From: Dinoroseobacter sp049800835
GTDB lineage: Bacteria; Pseudomonadota; Alphaproteobacteria; Rhodobacterales; Rhodobacteraceae
Length of the DNA: 64,000 nucleotides
Direction: 5' to 3'
NCBI RefSeq assembly: GCF_049800835.1
Contig: NZ_JBNAFU010000004.1
Span: 193,620 to 257,619 of the forward strand
Below, in pieces: positions 1-8,113 of the stretch (its first letter is position 1; each line of letters begins with the position of its first letter). The position numbers and the translations under genes are program-made. The notes beneath the pieces were generated by a model. That model was given only the letters and a program-made list of their open reading frames with translations, ran no database searches and was not told where the DNA came from.

Positions 1-1669
1 CCACGACACCCACCAGCGTCAGCAGCGGAAAATTGTGCCCTTTCGCGACAAGCTGGGTCCCGATGATGATATCCGCAGCGCCTTCGGTAATCTCGGCGAT
101 CTGGGCCTTAAGCGCACGCGCTGATCCGAACAGGTCCGACGAAAGAACCGCAATCCGCGCGTCGGGGAAGGCGGCTGCGGCTTCTTCTGCCACACGCTCC
201 ACCCCCGGGCCGACGGGCGCGAGTTTGCCCTCGGCGGCGCAGGACGGGCATTTGTCGGGGATGGCTTTGGTCGCCCCGCATTGATGGCACATCAATCGTT
301 TCTGGAACCTGTGTTCGACCATGCGCGCGTCGCAGTCATCACATCCGATCTGGTGCCCGCAAGCCCTGCACAGGGTCACGGGCGCATAGCCGCGTCGGTT
401 CAGAAAAAACAGTGTCTGCTCGCCGGCCTTGAGCCGGGCACTCGTTGCCGCCCGCAACGCGGGAGAGAGCCACTGGTTGGCGGGCATGTCCTGACCGCGC
501 AGGTCAATCGCGCGCATCTCTGGAAGTTCCGCATCGCCAAAGCGGGAGGTCAGCGTCAGCTTGCCATACTTGCCCTGTTCTGCGTTCACCCAAGTTTCCA
601 GCGACGGCGTGGCGGAGGCCAGAACGACTTGTGCAGAGCAAATCGACGCGCGCAGCACGGCCATGTCCCGCGCATTGTAAAGCACCCCATCCTCTTGCTT
701 GTAGGACGTATCGTGTTCCTCATCGACGACGATCAGGCCCAGATCGCGAAAAGGCAGGAACAGGGCGGATCTGGCCCCGACAACGAACTGGGCCCCGCCC
801 TCGGCGACCATGCGCCAGCACCGGCGGCGTTCCGTCATTGTCACACCGGAATGCCATTCTGCGGGCCGCGCGCCGAACCGGGCCTCCACGCGGGCCAGGA
901 ACTCGGCAGAGAGCGCGATTTCCGGGAGCAGAACCAGAGCCTGCCGCCCTTGGGCGAGACAGGCGGCGACGGCTTCGAGATAGACTTCCGTTTTCCCGGA
1001 TCCGGTCACGCCCTTCAGCAGCGTGGTCCCGTAGGCTTGCGCCTCGATTGCGTGGATAAGCGTACCACTGGCCACTTCCTGATCAGCCGTCAGCGGCTTG
1101 CCCGCCCGGGTCACATCAAGCGGCGCGTAGGGCAGGTCGCGCGGACTGTCTTGCTCCAGGATGGCCCCGGCCTTTACCAGCCCCTTGATCACCGAGGGTG
1201 TCACCCCGGCGGCCTGTGCCAGTTCCGCTTGCGTGACGGGGGCATCGTCGTAGTCGACCAGCGCATCCATCACAGCTGTCCGCGCGTCGGTCATGCGGGC
1301 GGGTTCCCCATGCCCACGGACGAGCACCTTGCGCATCCCCGGGGCGTCGCCCAACCCCGGCGCGCGCGTGGCCAGCCGCAGCATCGCCGACAGGGGCGTC
1401 AGCGTGTAAGCTCCCGCGCGGGTCAGGAATTCCACCATCTCCTCGCGCATCGGGGGGACATCCAGAACACGGTGGATTGCGCGCACCTTGGCCGGGTCCC
1501 ATCCGCCCGCAGCTCGGCCCCAGACCACGCCGACGACACGGCGCGGGCCCAACGGCACTTCGACGAAATCGCCGAGGCTGCATCCGCCTTCGGGCGCGCG
1601 GTAGTCAAGGGTGCGATCAAGCGGTTGGGTCGTGAGAACGCCCAACAACTCTCCCGCTTCAAACCGCAT
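1..1669 (-). CDS. priA: Primosomal protein N' (PriA helicase), 3' end cut by window edge
   Basis: This is the N-terminal three quarters of the replication-restart helicase PriA, which reloads the replisome at stalled forks. Reading the minus strand, the protein opens with MRFEAGELLGVLTTQPLDRTLDYRAP (the 3'-DNA-binding domain), then has Walker A GVTGSGKTE, the DEEH box in VVDEEHDTSYKQEDG, and a zinc region with paired cysteines (LCRACG, CDDC, CHQCG, CPSC). The C-terminal helicase domain runs off position 1. I chose the ATG at 1669 because a purine-rich GGGGAAAGGG lies 8 bases before it; an in-frame ATG at 1699 is possible but has no ribosome site. It is divergent from the transaldolase gene. 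Confidence 0.95.
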   Translation of the reverse strand, partial: MRFEAGELLGVLTTQPLDRTLDYRAPEGGCSLGDFVEVPLGPRRVVGVVWGRAAGGWDPAKVRAIHRVLDVPPMREEMVEFLTRAGAYTLTPLSAMLRLATRAPGLGDAPGMRKVLVRGHGEPARMTDARTAVMDALVDYDDAPVTQAELAQAAGVTPSVIKGLVKAGAILEQDSPRDLPYAPLDVTRAGKPLTADQEVASGTLIHAIEAQAYGTTLLKGVTGSGKTEVYLEAVAACLAQGRQALVLLPEIALSAEFLARVEARFGARPAEWHSGVTMTERRRCWRMVAEGGAQFVVGARSALFLPFRDLGLIVVDEEHDTSYKQEDGVLYNARDMAVLRASICSAQVVLASATPSLETWVNAEQGKYGKLTLTSRFGDAELPEMRAIDLRGQDMPANQWLSPALRAATSARLKAGEQTLFFLNRRGYAPVTLCRACGHQIGCDDCDARMVEHRFQKRLMCHQCGATKAIPDKCPSCAAEGKLAPVGPGVERVAEEAAAAFPDARIAVLSSDLFGSARALKAQIAEITEGAADIIIGTQLVAKGHNFPLLTLVGVV

Positions 1670-1750
1670 CGCGACCACCCTTTCCCCGCTAACCCCCATG
1701 CGATAAGAGACCGCCAAACTGTCCTCAACCCCTTTGCAGGAGTTCTCCCC

Positions 1751-2404
1751 GTGAAATTCTTCGTCGATACCGCAGATGTGGCCGCCATCGCAGAACTGAA
1801 CGACCTCGGCATGGTCGACGGAGTGACGACAAACCCGTCGCTTATCCTTAAGTCTGGCCGCGATATCCTGGAGGTCACGAAAGAAATCTGTGACATGGTC
1901 GACGGACCCGTCAGCGCCGAGGTGGTGGCGACCGACGCAGACGAGATGATCGCGGAGGGTCGCAAGCTGGCCGAGATCGCGCCCAACATCGCCGTGAAGG
2001 TGCCTTTGACATGGGCGGGTCTGAAAACCTGCAAAACGCTCACGGATGCTGGCACGATGGTGAATGTCACGCTGTGTTTTTCGGCCAATCAGGCGCTGAT
2101 TGCGGCGAAGGCCGGAGCCACGTTCATCTCGCCGTTCATTGGGCGGCTGGACGATATCAATCTCGACGGGATGGAGTTGATTGCCGATATCCGCGCGATC
2201 TACGACAATTACGGGTATGAGACGAACATCCTGGCAGCCTCGATCCGCTCCGCCAACCATATGAAGGACGCGGCCCTCATCGGGGCGGATGTCGCGACGG
2301 CCCCTCCGGGCGTGATCAAGGCGATGGCCAACCACGTGCTCACGGACAAGGGTCTGGCACAATTTCTGTCCGACTGGGAAAAGACTGGCCAGAAGATTCT
2401 GTGA
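1751..2404 (+). CDS. tal: Transaldolase (small TalC/FSA-type)
   Basis: A 217-residue protein of the small transaldolase/fructose-6-phosphate aldolase family, acting in the non-oxidative pentose phosphate pathway. It starts VKFFVDTADV, has the TTNPSLI motif, and the Schiff-base lysine is K83 in IAVKVPLTWAG. Residue F129 in SPFIGRLDD matches true transaldolases; E. coli fructose-6-phosphate aldolase has tyrosine at that position, so transaldolase is the better call (family knowledge plus the visible residue). The start is GTG with AGGAG 8 bases upstream. The reading frame stays open far upstream, but that extension overlaps priA antisense and is not coding. Confidence 0.95.
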   Translation: MKFFVDTADVAAIAELNDLGMVDGVTTNPSLILKSGRDILEVTKEICDMVDGPVSAEVVATDADEMIAEGRKLAEIAPNIAVKVPLTWAGLKTCKTLTDAGTMVNVTLCFSANQALIAAKAGATFISPFIGRLDDINLDGMELIADIRAIYDNYGYETNILAASIRSANHMKDAALIGADVATAPPGVIKAMANHVLTDKGLAQFLSDWEKTGQKIL

Positions 2405-2435
2405 TCGTGTATGCTGCTGCGCAAAACAACAAGAG

Positions 2436-3173
2436 TTGCGAGATTTGAGCAGGAACCCGAATAAGATGCGCGAAGCCGCTGAAATTCTGCATGATCTGAA
2501 GGATCGGATCATGGCGGAACCCGACATGATTCTGGATGATCCGGAGGTTATGCGCGCCCTCGTTCATGCCGATGAGCGCAAAATGGGAACCAATATCGTC
2601 GATTTGCGCGGTATTGCGATGGAAAAGCTCGAAGCACGGCTCGACCGGCTTGAGGATACCCATCGCAGTGTGATCGCAGCGGCGTATGAAAACCTCGCTG
2701 GCACGAACCAGATCCACCGGGCCATCCTGAGCGTGCTCGAACCGGTGGAATTTACCGCGTTCATGCAGAACCTGGGGGGCGAGGTGGCGGACCTGCTGCA
2801 CGTGGACGCGGTGCGTCTCGTTTTGGAAAGTCACGACGCCGCCCCGGATCCGGTGCTCGCGCAACTCGACGAAGTTTTGAAGGTCGTGGAATTCGGTGGG
2901 ATTGATCGGATGACCGGCAGTTCCAGCAATATGCCGACGCGCAAGGTGACACTGCAAACGGCTTCGCCTGAAACGGCGATCCTGTACGGGGCTGCCGCGC
3001 CGCATATCGGGTCCGAAGCGCTCTTGAAGCTCGATTTCGGCGAGGCGCGTTTGCCCGGTCTTCTGGCACTTGGCTCCGAAGATCCCGAACATTTCCGCCC
3101 CAATCAGGGTACCGATCTCTTGACCTTCTTTGCGGGGGTGACTGAACGCGCCATCCTGCGCTGGATCGCGTGA
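2436..3173 (+). CDS. DUF484 family protein
   Basis: A 245-residue soluble protein of the DUF484 family (GAF-like fold), function unproven. The sequence shows the family pattern of an N-terminal helix containing ADERKMGTNIVDLRGIAMEKLEARL, followed by a GAF-like half ending in LLTFFAGVTERAILRWIA. Its stop codon overlaps the xerC start, and a DUF484 gene beside xerC is also known in gammaproteobacteria (yigA-xerC), which suggests a link to chromosome dimer resolution. The start is uncertain: TTG at 2436, TTG at 2445 and ATG at 2466 are all in frame and none has a strong ribosome site. Confidence 0.85.
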   Translation: MRDLSRNPNKMREAAEILHDLKDRIMAEPDMILDDPEVMRALVHADERKMGTNIVDLRGIAMEKLEARLDRLEDTHRSVIAAAYENLAGTNQIHRAILSVLEPVEFTAFMQNLGGEVADLLHVDAVRLVLESHDAAPDPVLAQLDEVLKVVEFGGIDRMTGSSSNMPTRKVTLQTASPETAILYGAAAPHIGSEALLKLDFGEARLPGLLALGSEDPEHFRPNQGTDLLTFFAGVTERAILRWIA

Positions 3174-4096
3174 CAGAGACCCAACTGACCGATCAGACCC
3201 ATGCCGTGCTGGAGGCGTGGCTGGACAGGATGCGTGCGCTGCAGGCGGCGTCCGAAGCGACGATTTCCGCTTACCGCCGGGATGTGTCCGGATTTCTCGG
3301 GTTTCTGACGCGCTATCGCGGTGAGACCGGGGGCACGGCGATGCTCAAATCAGTGACCCAGACAGAGATGCGTGCGTGGATGGCCGACGCGCGCAAACAG
3401 GGGCTCAGCGCGCGGTCGTTGGCCCGGGCGCTGTCGGCAGTCAAGACATTCTTCCGCTGGCTGGGCGAGCGGGACGGCTTCGAGCCCACAGCCGTTCTGG
3501 CCGCGCGCAGCCCGAAATACACCCGGAAACTGCCGCGCCCGTTGGCCGAAGATGCCGCCCAAGCCATGATTGACCGGGTGGAGATGCAGGCCAAGGACGG
3601 GTGGGTCGCGGCGCGTGACGTGGCGGTGGTGACCCTGCTGTATGGCTGCGGCTTGCGCATTTCCGAGGCGCTTGGTCTGACCGGTGCGGATGCACCTCTG
3701 CCGGAGGTGCTGCGTATTCGCGGCAAGGGCGACAAGGAACGTCTCGTGCCTGTTCTTCCCGCCGCGCGTAAGGCCGTAGACCAGTACTTGGCACTTTGCC
3801 CCCACCCACAAGAGGCTGACGCGCCGCTGTTTCGCGGGGTGCGGGGCGGGGCTTTGAACTCCCGGCTTATTGCCAAGGTGATGGAGCAGGCAAGGCTTCA
3901 GCTAGGCTTGCCATCTACGGCAACGCCGCATGCCTTGCGCCATTCCTTTGCGACCCATTTGCTGAGCGCGGGCGGCGATTTGCGGGCTATTCAGGAACTA
4001 CTGGGCCATGCCTCTCTGTCGACGACGCAGGCCTACACGGCGGTCGATACCTCGCGACTGATGGACGTTTACCGAAACGCCCATCCCAAGGCCTGA
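3170..4096 (+). CDS. xerC: Site-specific tyrosine recombinase XerC
   Basis: A 308-residue tyrosine recombinase that with XerD resolves chromosome dimers at dif. The N-terminal SAM-like DNA-binding domain (about residues 10-105) is followed by the catalytic domain with R163 (GCGLRISEAL), K186 in RGKGDKERLVP, H254 and R257 (PHALRHSFATHLL), H280 (LGHASLSTTQAY) and the nucleophile Y289. Start GTG overlaps the TGA of the DUF484 gene by four bases, so the two are translationally coupled. The XerC rather than XerD assignment rests on the DUF484 neighbour and the overall sequence, and is likely but not certain. Confidence 0.93.
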   Translation: MTETQLTDQTHAVLEAWLDRMRALQAASEATISAYRRDVSGFLGFLTRYRGETGGTAMLKSVTQTEMRAWMADARKQGLSARSLARALSAVKTFFRWLGERDGFEPTAVLAARSPKYTRKLPRPLAEDAAQAMIDRVEMQAKDGWVAARDVAVVTLLYGCGLRISEALGLTGADAPLPEVLRIRGKGDKERLVPVLPAARKAVDQYLALCPHPQEADAPLFRGVRGGALNSRLIAKVMEQARLQLGLPSTATPHALRHSFATHLLSAGGDLRAIQELLGHASLSTTQAYTAVDTSRLMDVYRNAHPKA

Positions 4097-4118
4097 GGCA
4101 AGGCGCGGCTTATTCGGA

Positions 4119-4577
4119 TCAGCTTTGTGCCCGTCCGGGTGGCGGAACCACTCGCCTCAGCAGGGTTTCAAGTACGGCATGGTCCTCTGCCGCCAGAGGG
4201 CCAAGTATCTCTCCTATTGTTTCGGCGAGGACGACCTGTAGCTGTTCCACCATGTGCTGGCCCGTGTCGGTCAGCGCCACGACGACAACGCGGCCATCGT
4301 CTTCGGCGGTCTGGCGCTTGATCATCCCCTTGGTCTCAAGCGATTTCAGCGCGCGCGTGATCTGGGATTTGTCGCGGGCAAGATGCGTCACAAGCGCATG
4401 GATCGGTGTTGGCTGAAGCTCTTCGATGGTCAGCAGGATCATGCTTCCGCCGGGTCCGATGTTGTCTTTGTCAAACTCTGGCGCGCGACTGTGCAGCCCT
4501 GCGTGGATGCGTCGGAAAAGACGATCCACAAGTTGGGCGATGCGAATATCCGAAGCGCCGGTAAAATTGGTTGACAT
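4119..4577 (-). CDS. MarR-family transcriptional regulator
   Basis: A 152-residue winged-helix regulator of the MarR family. The recognition region reads TPIHALVTHLARDKSQITRALKSLETKGMIKRQTAEDDGRVVVVALTDTG, with the typical DGR wing. Flanking helices form the dimer interface. It is divergent from the membrane-protein gene at 4683, and a palindrome GTTGA-N5-TCAAC sits between them, so autoregulation and control of the neighbour is the simple inference. No ligand can be deduced. Confidence 0.9.
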   Translation of the reverse strand: MSTNFTGASDIRIAQLVDRLFRRIHAGLHSRAPEFDKDNIGPGGSMILLTIEELQPTPIHALVTHLARDKSQITRALKSLETKGMIKRQTAEDDGRVVVVALTDTGQHMVEQLQVVLAETIGEILGPLAAEDHAVLETLLRRVVPPPGRAQS

Positions 4578-4597
4578 GGTCCACTTTCTTGCAGATT

Positions 4598-4612
4598 GTT
4601 GACTTAATCAAC
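4598..4612. promoter_or_regulatory. Candidate MarR operator palindrome
   Basis: The sequence GTTGACTTAATCAAC has perfect five-base arms (GTTGA/TCAAC) around an AT-rich centre. It lies 20 bases upstream of the MarR start and about 70 bases upstream of the divergent membrane-protein start. MarR proteins bind short AT-rich palindromes in such shared promoters. Assignment is inference from position and symmetry. Confidence 0.55.
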
Positions 4613-4682
4613 TTTTATCATGGTCATCTTCCGAGACCCAATCACGGTCGTTGCGCGACCGCCACCACAAAGGATCGTTTCC

Positions 4683-5132
4683 ATGTCCCAGCGCGCAAGG
4701 CTCATGCTGAAGATCTCTGCTGTTTTGTGGGTTATCTGGGGTTTGGTCCATGCCTTTGCAGGTGGCGTGGTCTTGCTCAGTGATGCGGCCGGCGGCTTTC
4801 AGGCAATTGCCGACGCAGTCCCGTCGCAGGAATTGGCGCACGACTATCCCGGAGCCGTGGGTGGCATTCTGAACCAGCATGGTTGGAACCTTGCGTGGTT
4901 CGGCGTGGCAACGATCATCGGCGCGATATTCATCTGGAAGTCCAACATGACCGCCATCTGGGTAACAGGCATGGTCGGCGGTCTTGCGGATCTGGGGTAC
5001 CTGTTTTTCGTCGATGTTCCGGGCTACGTGAATTTCTTTCCCGGAACGGTGATGACCTTAGTTTCCGGTTCCGCGATTGCGTTGAGTTTCTGGGTTTGGC
5101 TACGGGAAAAGCCCGCAGCACCCGCGCCATAG
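4683..5132 (+). CDS. Small integral membrane protein, function unknown
   Basis: A 149-residue protein with four predicted hydrophobic helices (about 10-31, 68-86, 93-113 and 118-139) and a short Lys/Pro/Ala tail. I do not recognise the family. The start at 4683 is preceded by AAAGGA eight bases upstream; the longer frame from 4620 has no ribosome site and would overlap the operator region. Divergent from a MarR gene and probably its target. It ends seven bases from the convergent transporter gene. Confidence 0.75.
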   Translation: MSQRARLMLKISAVLWVIWGLVHAFAGGVVLLSDAAGGFQAIADAVPSQELAHDYPGAVGGILNQHGWNLAWFGVATIIGAIFIWKSNMTAIWVTGMVGGLADLGYLFFVDVPGYVNFFPGTVMTLVSGSAIALSFWVWLREKPAAPAP

Positions 5133-5139
5133 ACATGGC

Positions 5140-6204
5140 TCAGATGCGAGCGGTGTTCAGCCCGCGCTGGTCAACCAGATAGTCGGTGATCATGGCGCCG
5201 ATCCACATGCAGGTCAGCGCGAGCCAGGCCGTACCGGCAAAAATAGAGCCGCCGGTGACGCCAGCTCCGATGGCGCACCCGCCGGCAAGCATACCGCCAA
5301 AGCCCATCAACGCCGCACCGATCATCGACCGTGTCATCGGGGCGGCCCCGTCGAACCCCTGCCATTTCAACTCACCGCCTGCCCACGCAGCCAGAAATGC
5401 CCCGACGAAGACACCGGGCACCAGACCGATATCGAATTCAAGCACCGGGTTCGGTTCAAGAAAGAACAAGAGCGTGTTCGCGGAAGGTCCCGTGAATGTC
5501 GCGCTTTCGATTGGGACAGGATCAAAGGCAACTTGCGATAAGGCAAATGTCAGCACCCACCCGAGAGCGACGGCGAACCCGACGCCCGACGCCATGAACA
5601 GTCGTTTTGCCCCGATCTGATTACGGCGGGAGAGCTCAAGCGCGATAAGCGCGAGCACAAGTCCCAAGACCAGTCCGCTTGCCTCCGGAACCCCAAGCGC
5701 ATTCAGAAGATTCATGTTGGTTCCTCCGGAGGTGATCCAGAGCGACGCAAGCATGTCTCGCATCGGGGCCAGGACACCCTGAAGTGCCATGATTGCAAAC
5801 ACCGCAAAGATCAGGCCCGAGACCACAGATCGAAGGTTCCCTGTGGCCGCCAGGACCAGCAGCCGCCCGGAGCACCCGCGCGCAAGGACCATTCCGACGC
5901 CGAACATCAGCCCACCGATGATCGCCCCCGACCAGGATCCAGGCACCGCCATCATACGTGCATCCTCCACCCGCATCAGCCCGGTCAGGGCCGCGCCCTG
6001 CACCCAGACTAGGGCGGTGGAAAAGCACAACAACCAGACCGCCATGCGGTCCCCAAGACTGCCACGTGCGAACTCAACCGCCGCTGCGCGCAGGCAAAAG
6101 CGCGAGCGTTGGGCCGCGATTCCGAACACGATGCCCGTGATCAGCCCGAACACGGCTGCTGTGGGGCCCTCGCCGATCCGTTCCACAAGGGGGAGTATGT
6201 CCAT
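5140..6204 (-). CDS. YeeE/YedE family sulfur-compound transporter
   Basis: A 354-residue polytopic membrane protein of the YeeE/YedE (TsuA) family, whose characterised members import thiosulfate. It shows the internal repeat of the family and conserved cysteines in SRFCLRAA, RGCSG and GGCAIGAG, the residues thought to relay thiosulfate through the channel. The start at 6204 is chosen because GGAGG lies eight bases upstream; an ATG at 6219 precedes that site and has none. No TusA or sulfurtransferase gene is adjacent, so the substrate here is inferred only from the family. Confidence 0.88.
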   Translation of the reverse strand: MDILPLVERIGEGPTAAVFGLITGIVFGIAAQRSRFCLRAAAVEFARGSLGDRMAVWLLCFSTALVWVQGAALTGLMRVEDARMMAVPGSWSGAIIGGLMFGVGMVLARGCSGRLLVLAATGNLRSVVSGLIFAVFAIMALQGVLAPMRDMLASLWITSGGTNMNLLNALGVPEASGLVLGLVLALIALELSRRNQIGAKRLFMASGVGFAVALGWVLTFALSQVAFDPVPIESATFTGPSANTLLFFLEPNPVLEFDIGLVPGVFVGAFLAAWAGGELKWQGFDGAAPMTRSMIGAALMGFGGMLAGGCAIGAGVTGGSIFAGTAWLALTCMWIGAMITDYLVDQRGLNTARI

Positions 6205-6239
6205 CCCGCGCGCCTCCATTCACGAAGTTGAATGTGTCT

Positions 6240-6256
6240 CGCACATCTGCTGTGCG
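6240..6256. promoter_or_regulatory. Inverted repeat between divergent transporter genes
   Basis: CGCACA-TCTGC-TGTGCG is a perfect six-base inverted repeat in the 118-base region shared by the YeeE/YedE gene and the MFS gene. It could be an operator for a regulator encoded elsewhere or a chance hairpin. No other support. Confidence 0.3.
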
Positions 6257-6322
6257 GCGACCTTGATCCAGATCACGCCTTTTTCCTCGCCATGACCTGC
6301 GCGGAGGCGTAAAGCTGCGCCC

Positions 6323-7552
6323 ATGCAGATCGTGCCCCTGTCCGAAGCGTCTTCTCTGCCGCGCTGGCGCCAGCCTGTCGTGTTGCTGTTCCTCATGGCC
6401 TTTGCCATGCCGCTCGCCTTTGCCACGTGGTCCGCGCTTCTGAACAACTTCGTGATAGAGCGTGCGGGGTTCACCGGGGTTGAGATCGGCTGGCTGCACA
6501 CAGTTCGGGAGATTCCAGGTTTTCTGGCCGTCGGGGTGATCTTTCTGATCATCTTTATCCGCGAACAGATGCTTGGTCTGGCCTCTCTGGTGTTGCTGGG
6601 GATTGGCACGGCGCTAACGGCGCAGTTCCCGACCTATGGCGGCATCCTGACGATGACGTTGCTCAGTTCCATCGGGTTTCACTATTTCGAAACGGTCAAC
6701 CAATCGCTCCAACTGCAGTGGATCGACAAGGACAAGGCCCCCCAGACGTTGGGGTGGATTGTGGCGGCGGGGTCTGCTGCATCGCTGCTAAGCTACGGCA
6801 CGCTGGTGGTCAGCTGGAAGGCCTTCGATCTGAGCTACAGCTTTGTCTATCTCTCAGCCGGCGGGGCCTGCATGGCGATTGCACTTTTCTGCCTGTTTGC
6901 CTTTCCGCAGTTCGAAGCCCCCAACCCGCAGCGCAAGCGCATGGTGCTGCGCCGCCGTTACTGGCTTTATTACGCGTTGCAGTTCATGTCGGGCGCGCGG
7001 CGACAGATCTTCGTCGTCTTTGCCGCCTTCATGATGGTGGAGAAGTTCGGGTTCGAAGTGCACGAGGTCACGGCGCTTTTCCTGATCAACTTCGTGGCCA
7101 ACATGCTGTGTGCGCCGTTGATGGGCAAAGCCGTTGCCCGGTTCGGCGAGCGTAATGCATTGGCGTTCGAGTATGTCGGGCTGATCTGCGTGTTTCTAGC
7201 CTATGGCGGCATCTACTGGTTCGGCTGGGGCGTGGTGCTGGCGGCAGCGCTTTATGTGCTCGACCACCTTTTCTTTGCGCTGGCTTTCGCACTCAAGACC
7301 TATTTCCAGAAGATAGCCGACCCGGGGGATATCGCGCCGACAGCTGCGGTGGCCTTCACCATCAACCACATCGCGGCAGTGTTTCTACCGGCATCTCTGG
7401 GCTATCTCTGGATTGTCTCGCCGGGTGGGGTATTCTGGCTGGCCGCAGGCATGGCGGCGACGTCGCTCTGTCTGGCGCTGATGATCCCGCGCCACCCGGG
7501 GCCGGGCCATGAGACGGTGTTTCAGACCCGGTTGGCCGCGCCCGCCGAATGA
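6323..7552 (+). CDS. MFS transporter
   Basis: A 409-residue major facilitator superfamily permease with about twelve hydrophobic segments in two halves separated by a basic loop (FEAPNPQRKRMVLRRRYW). The N-terminal half contains TWSALLNNFVIERAGFTGVEIGWLHTVREIPGFLAV, typical of the first MFS bundle. The substrate cannot be read from sequence. The start ATG at 6323 follows a weak GGAGGCGTAAAG region. Its last 31 bases overlap the convergent gene downstream. Confidence 0.85.
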   Translation: MQIVPLSEASSLPRWRQPVVLLFLMAFAMPLAFATWSALLNNFVIERAGFTGVEIGWLHTVREIPGFLAVGVIFLIIFIREQMLGLASLVLLGIGTALTAQFPTYGGILTMTLLSSIGFHYFETVNQSLQLQWIDKDKAPQTLGWIVAAGSAASLLSYGTLVVSWKAFDLSYSFVYLSAGGACMAIALFCLFAFPQFEAPNPQRKRMVLRRRYWLYYALQFMSGARRQIFVVFAAFMMVEKFGFEVHEVTALFLINFVANMLCAPLMGKAVARFGERNALAFEYVGLICVFLAYGGIYWFGWGVVLAAALYVLDHLFFALAFALKTYFQKIADPGDIAPTAAVAFTINHIAAVFLPASLGYLWIVSPGGVFWLAAGMAATSLCLALMIPRHPGPGHETVFQTRLAAPAE

Positions 7553-7992
7553 CGCGGTTTTCCGAAGCGTGAGCGCAGCCGCAAACTTGTCCGAGTTCCA
7601 AAACTCAGCCCCATCACAATCGCCGCAACGCTGACGCCGAACCCATAGGCGAGGTCGTACAGGTCTTGCGCTGCGATGAAGGTCATTATGCCTGCACCCG
7701 GGCTCAACGCGCCGGTCGCGGCTTGCGACAGCCAGATCACGCCCAAAGCCAGCAGCGTGGTCAGGAACGCCGCATAGCCTGCAAAACGCAGTTTTTCGAT
7801 CTGGGACATCCCGCGCCCGGTCTGCCGGACAAACGACCACAGTACCGCCTGCGCGGCGATCAGGTTTGCAAGCACAACCGTGCTCCAGCCAAAGTCGATG
7901 TTCAGCGCGGTGCCAAGGTGCAGCCCCATCGCTTGCAAGGCACACAGGGCGACAGTGAACAGAACGTATAAACGGATTTGCCGCAGCTTCAT
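7522..7992 (-). CDS. Four-helix membrane protein (possibly ABZJ_00895-like)
   Basis: A 156-residue protein with four hydrophobic helices: RLYVLFTVALCALQAMGLHL, WSTVVLANLIAAQAVLW, YAAFLTTLLALGVIWLS and LYDLAYGFGVSVAAIVMGLSF. Between helices two and three is a cytoplasmic loop VRQTGRGMSQIEKLRF. The layout resembles the ABZJ_00895 family of uncharacterised proteins, but I can only offer this as a resemblance. The start at 7992 has GAGGGTG upstream; the frame extends to 8046 without one. It overlaps the end of the MFS gene on the other strand by 31 bases. Confidence 0.65.
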   Translation of the reverse strand: MKLRQIRLYVLFTVALCALQAMGLHLGTALNIDFGWSTVVLANLIAAQAVLWSFVRQTGRGMSQIEKLRFAGYAAFLTTLLALGVIWLSQAATGALSPGAGIMTFIAAQDLYDLAYGFGVSVAAIVMGLSFGTRTSLRLRSRFGKPRHSAGAANRV

Positions 7993-8113
7993 CAAAACAC
8001 CCTCATTGTCTCGGTTCACCAAAATCTGTTCGGCAAAGCGGGCCAAGAGATGCTGGAATCATGGAGAATTCGAGACCGCGATCCTACCTAAGGGGGAACC
8101 AAGGAGGAAACGC

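Noticed and set aside
281..1750. Long upstream extension of the transaldolase reading frame
   Set aside because: It is the antisense of priA; translation is Arg/Gly/His-rich without motifs, and the real GTG start at 1751 has a good ribosome site and family-length protein.
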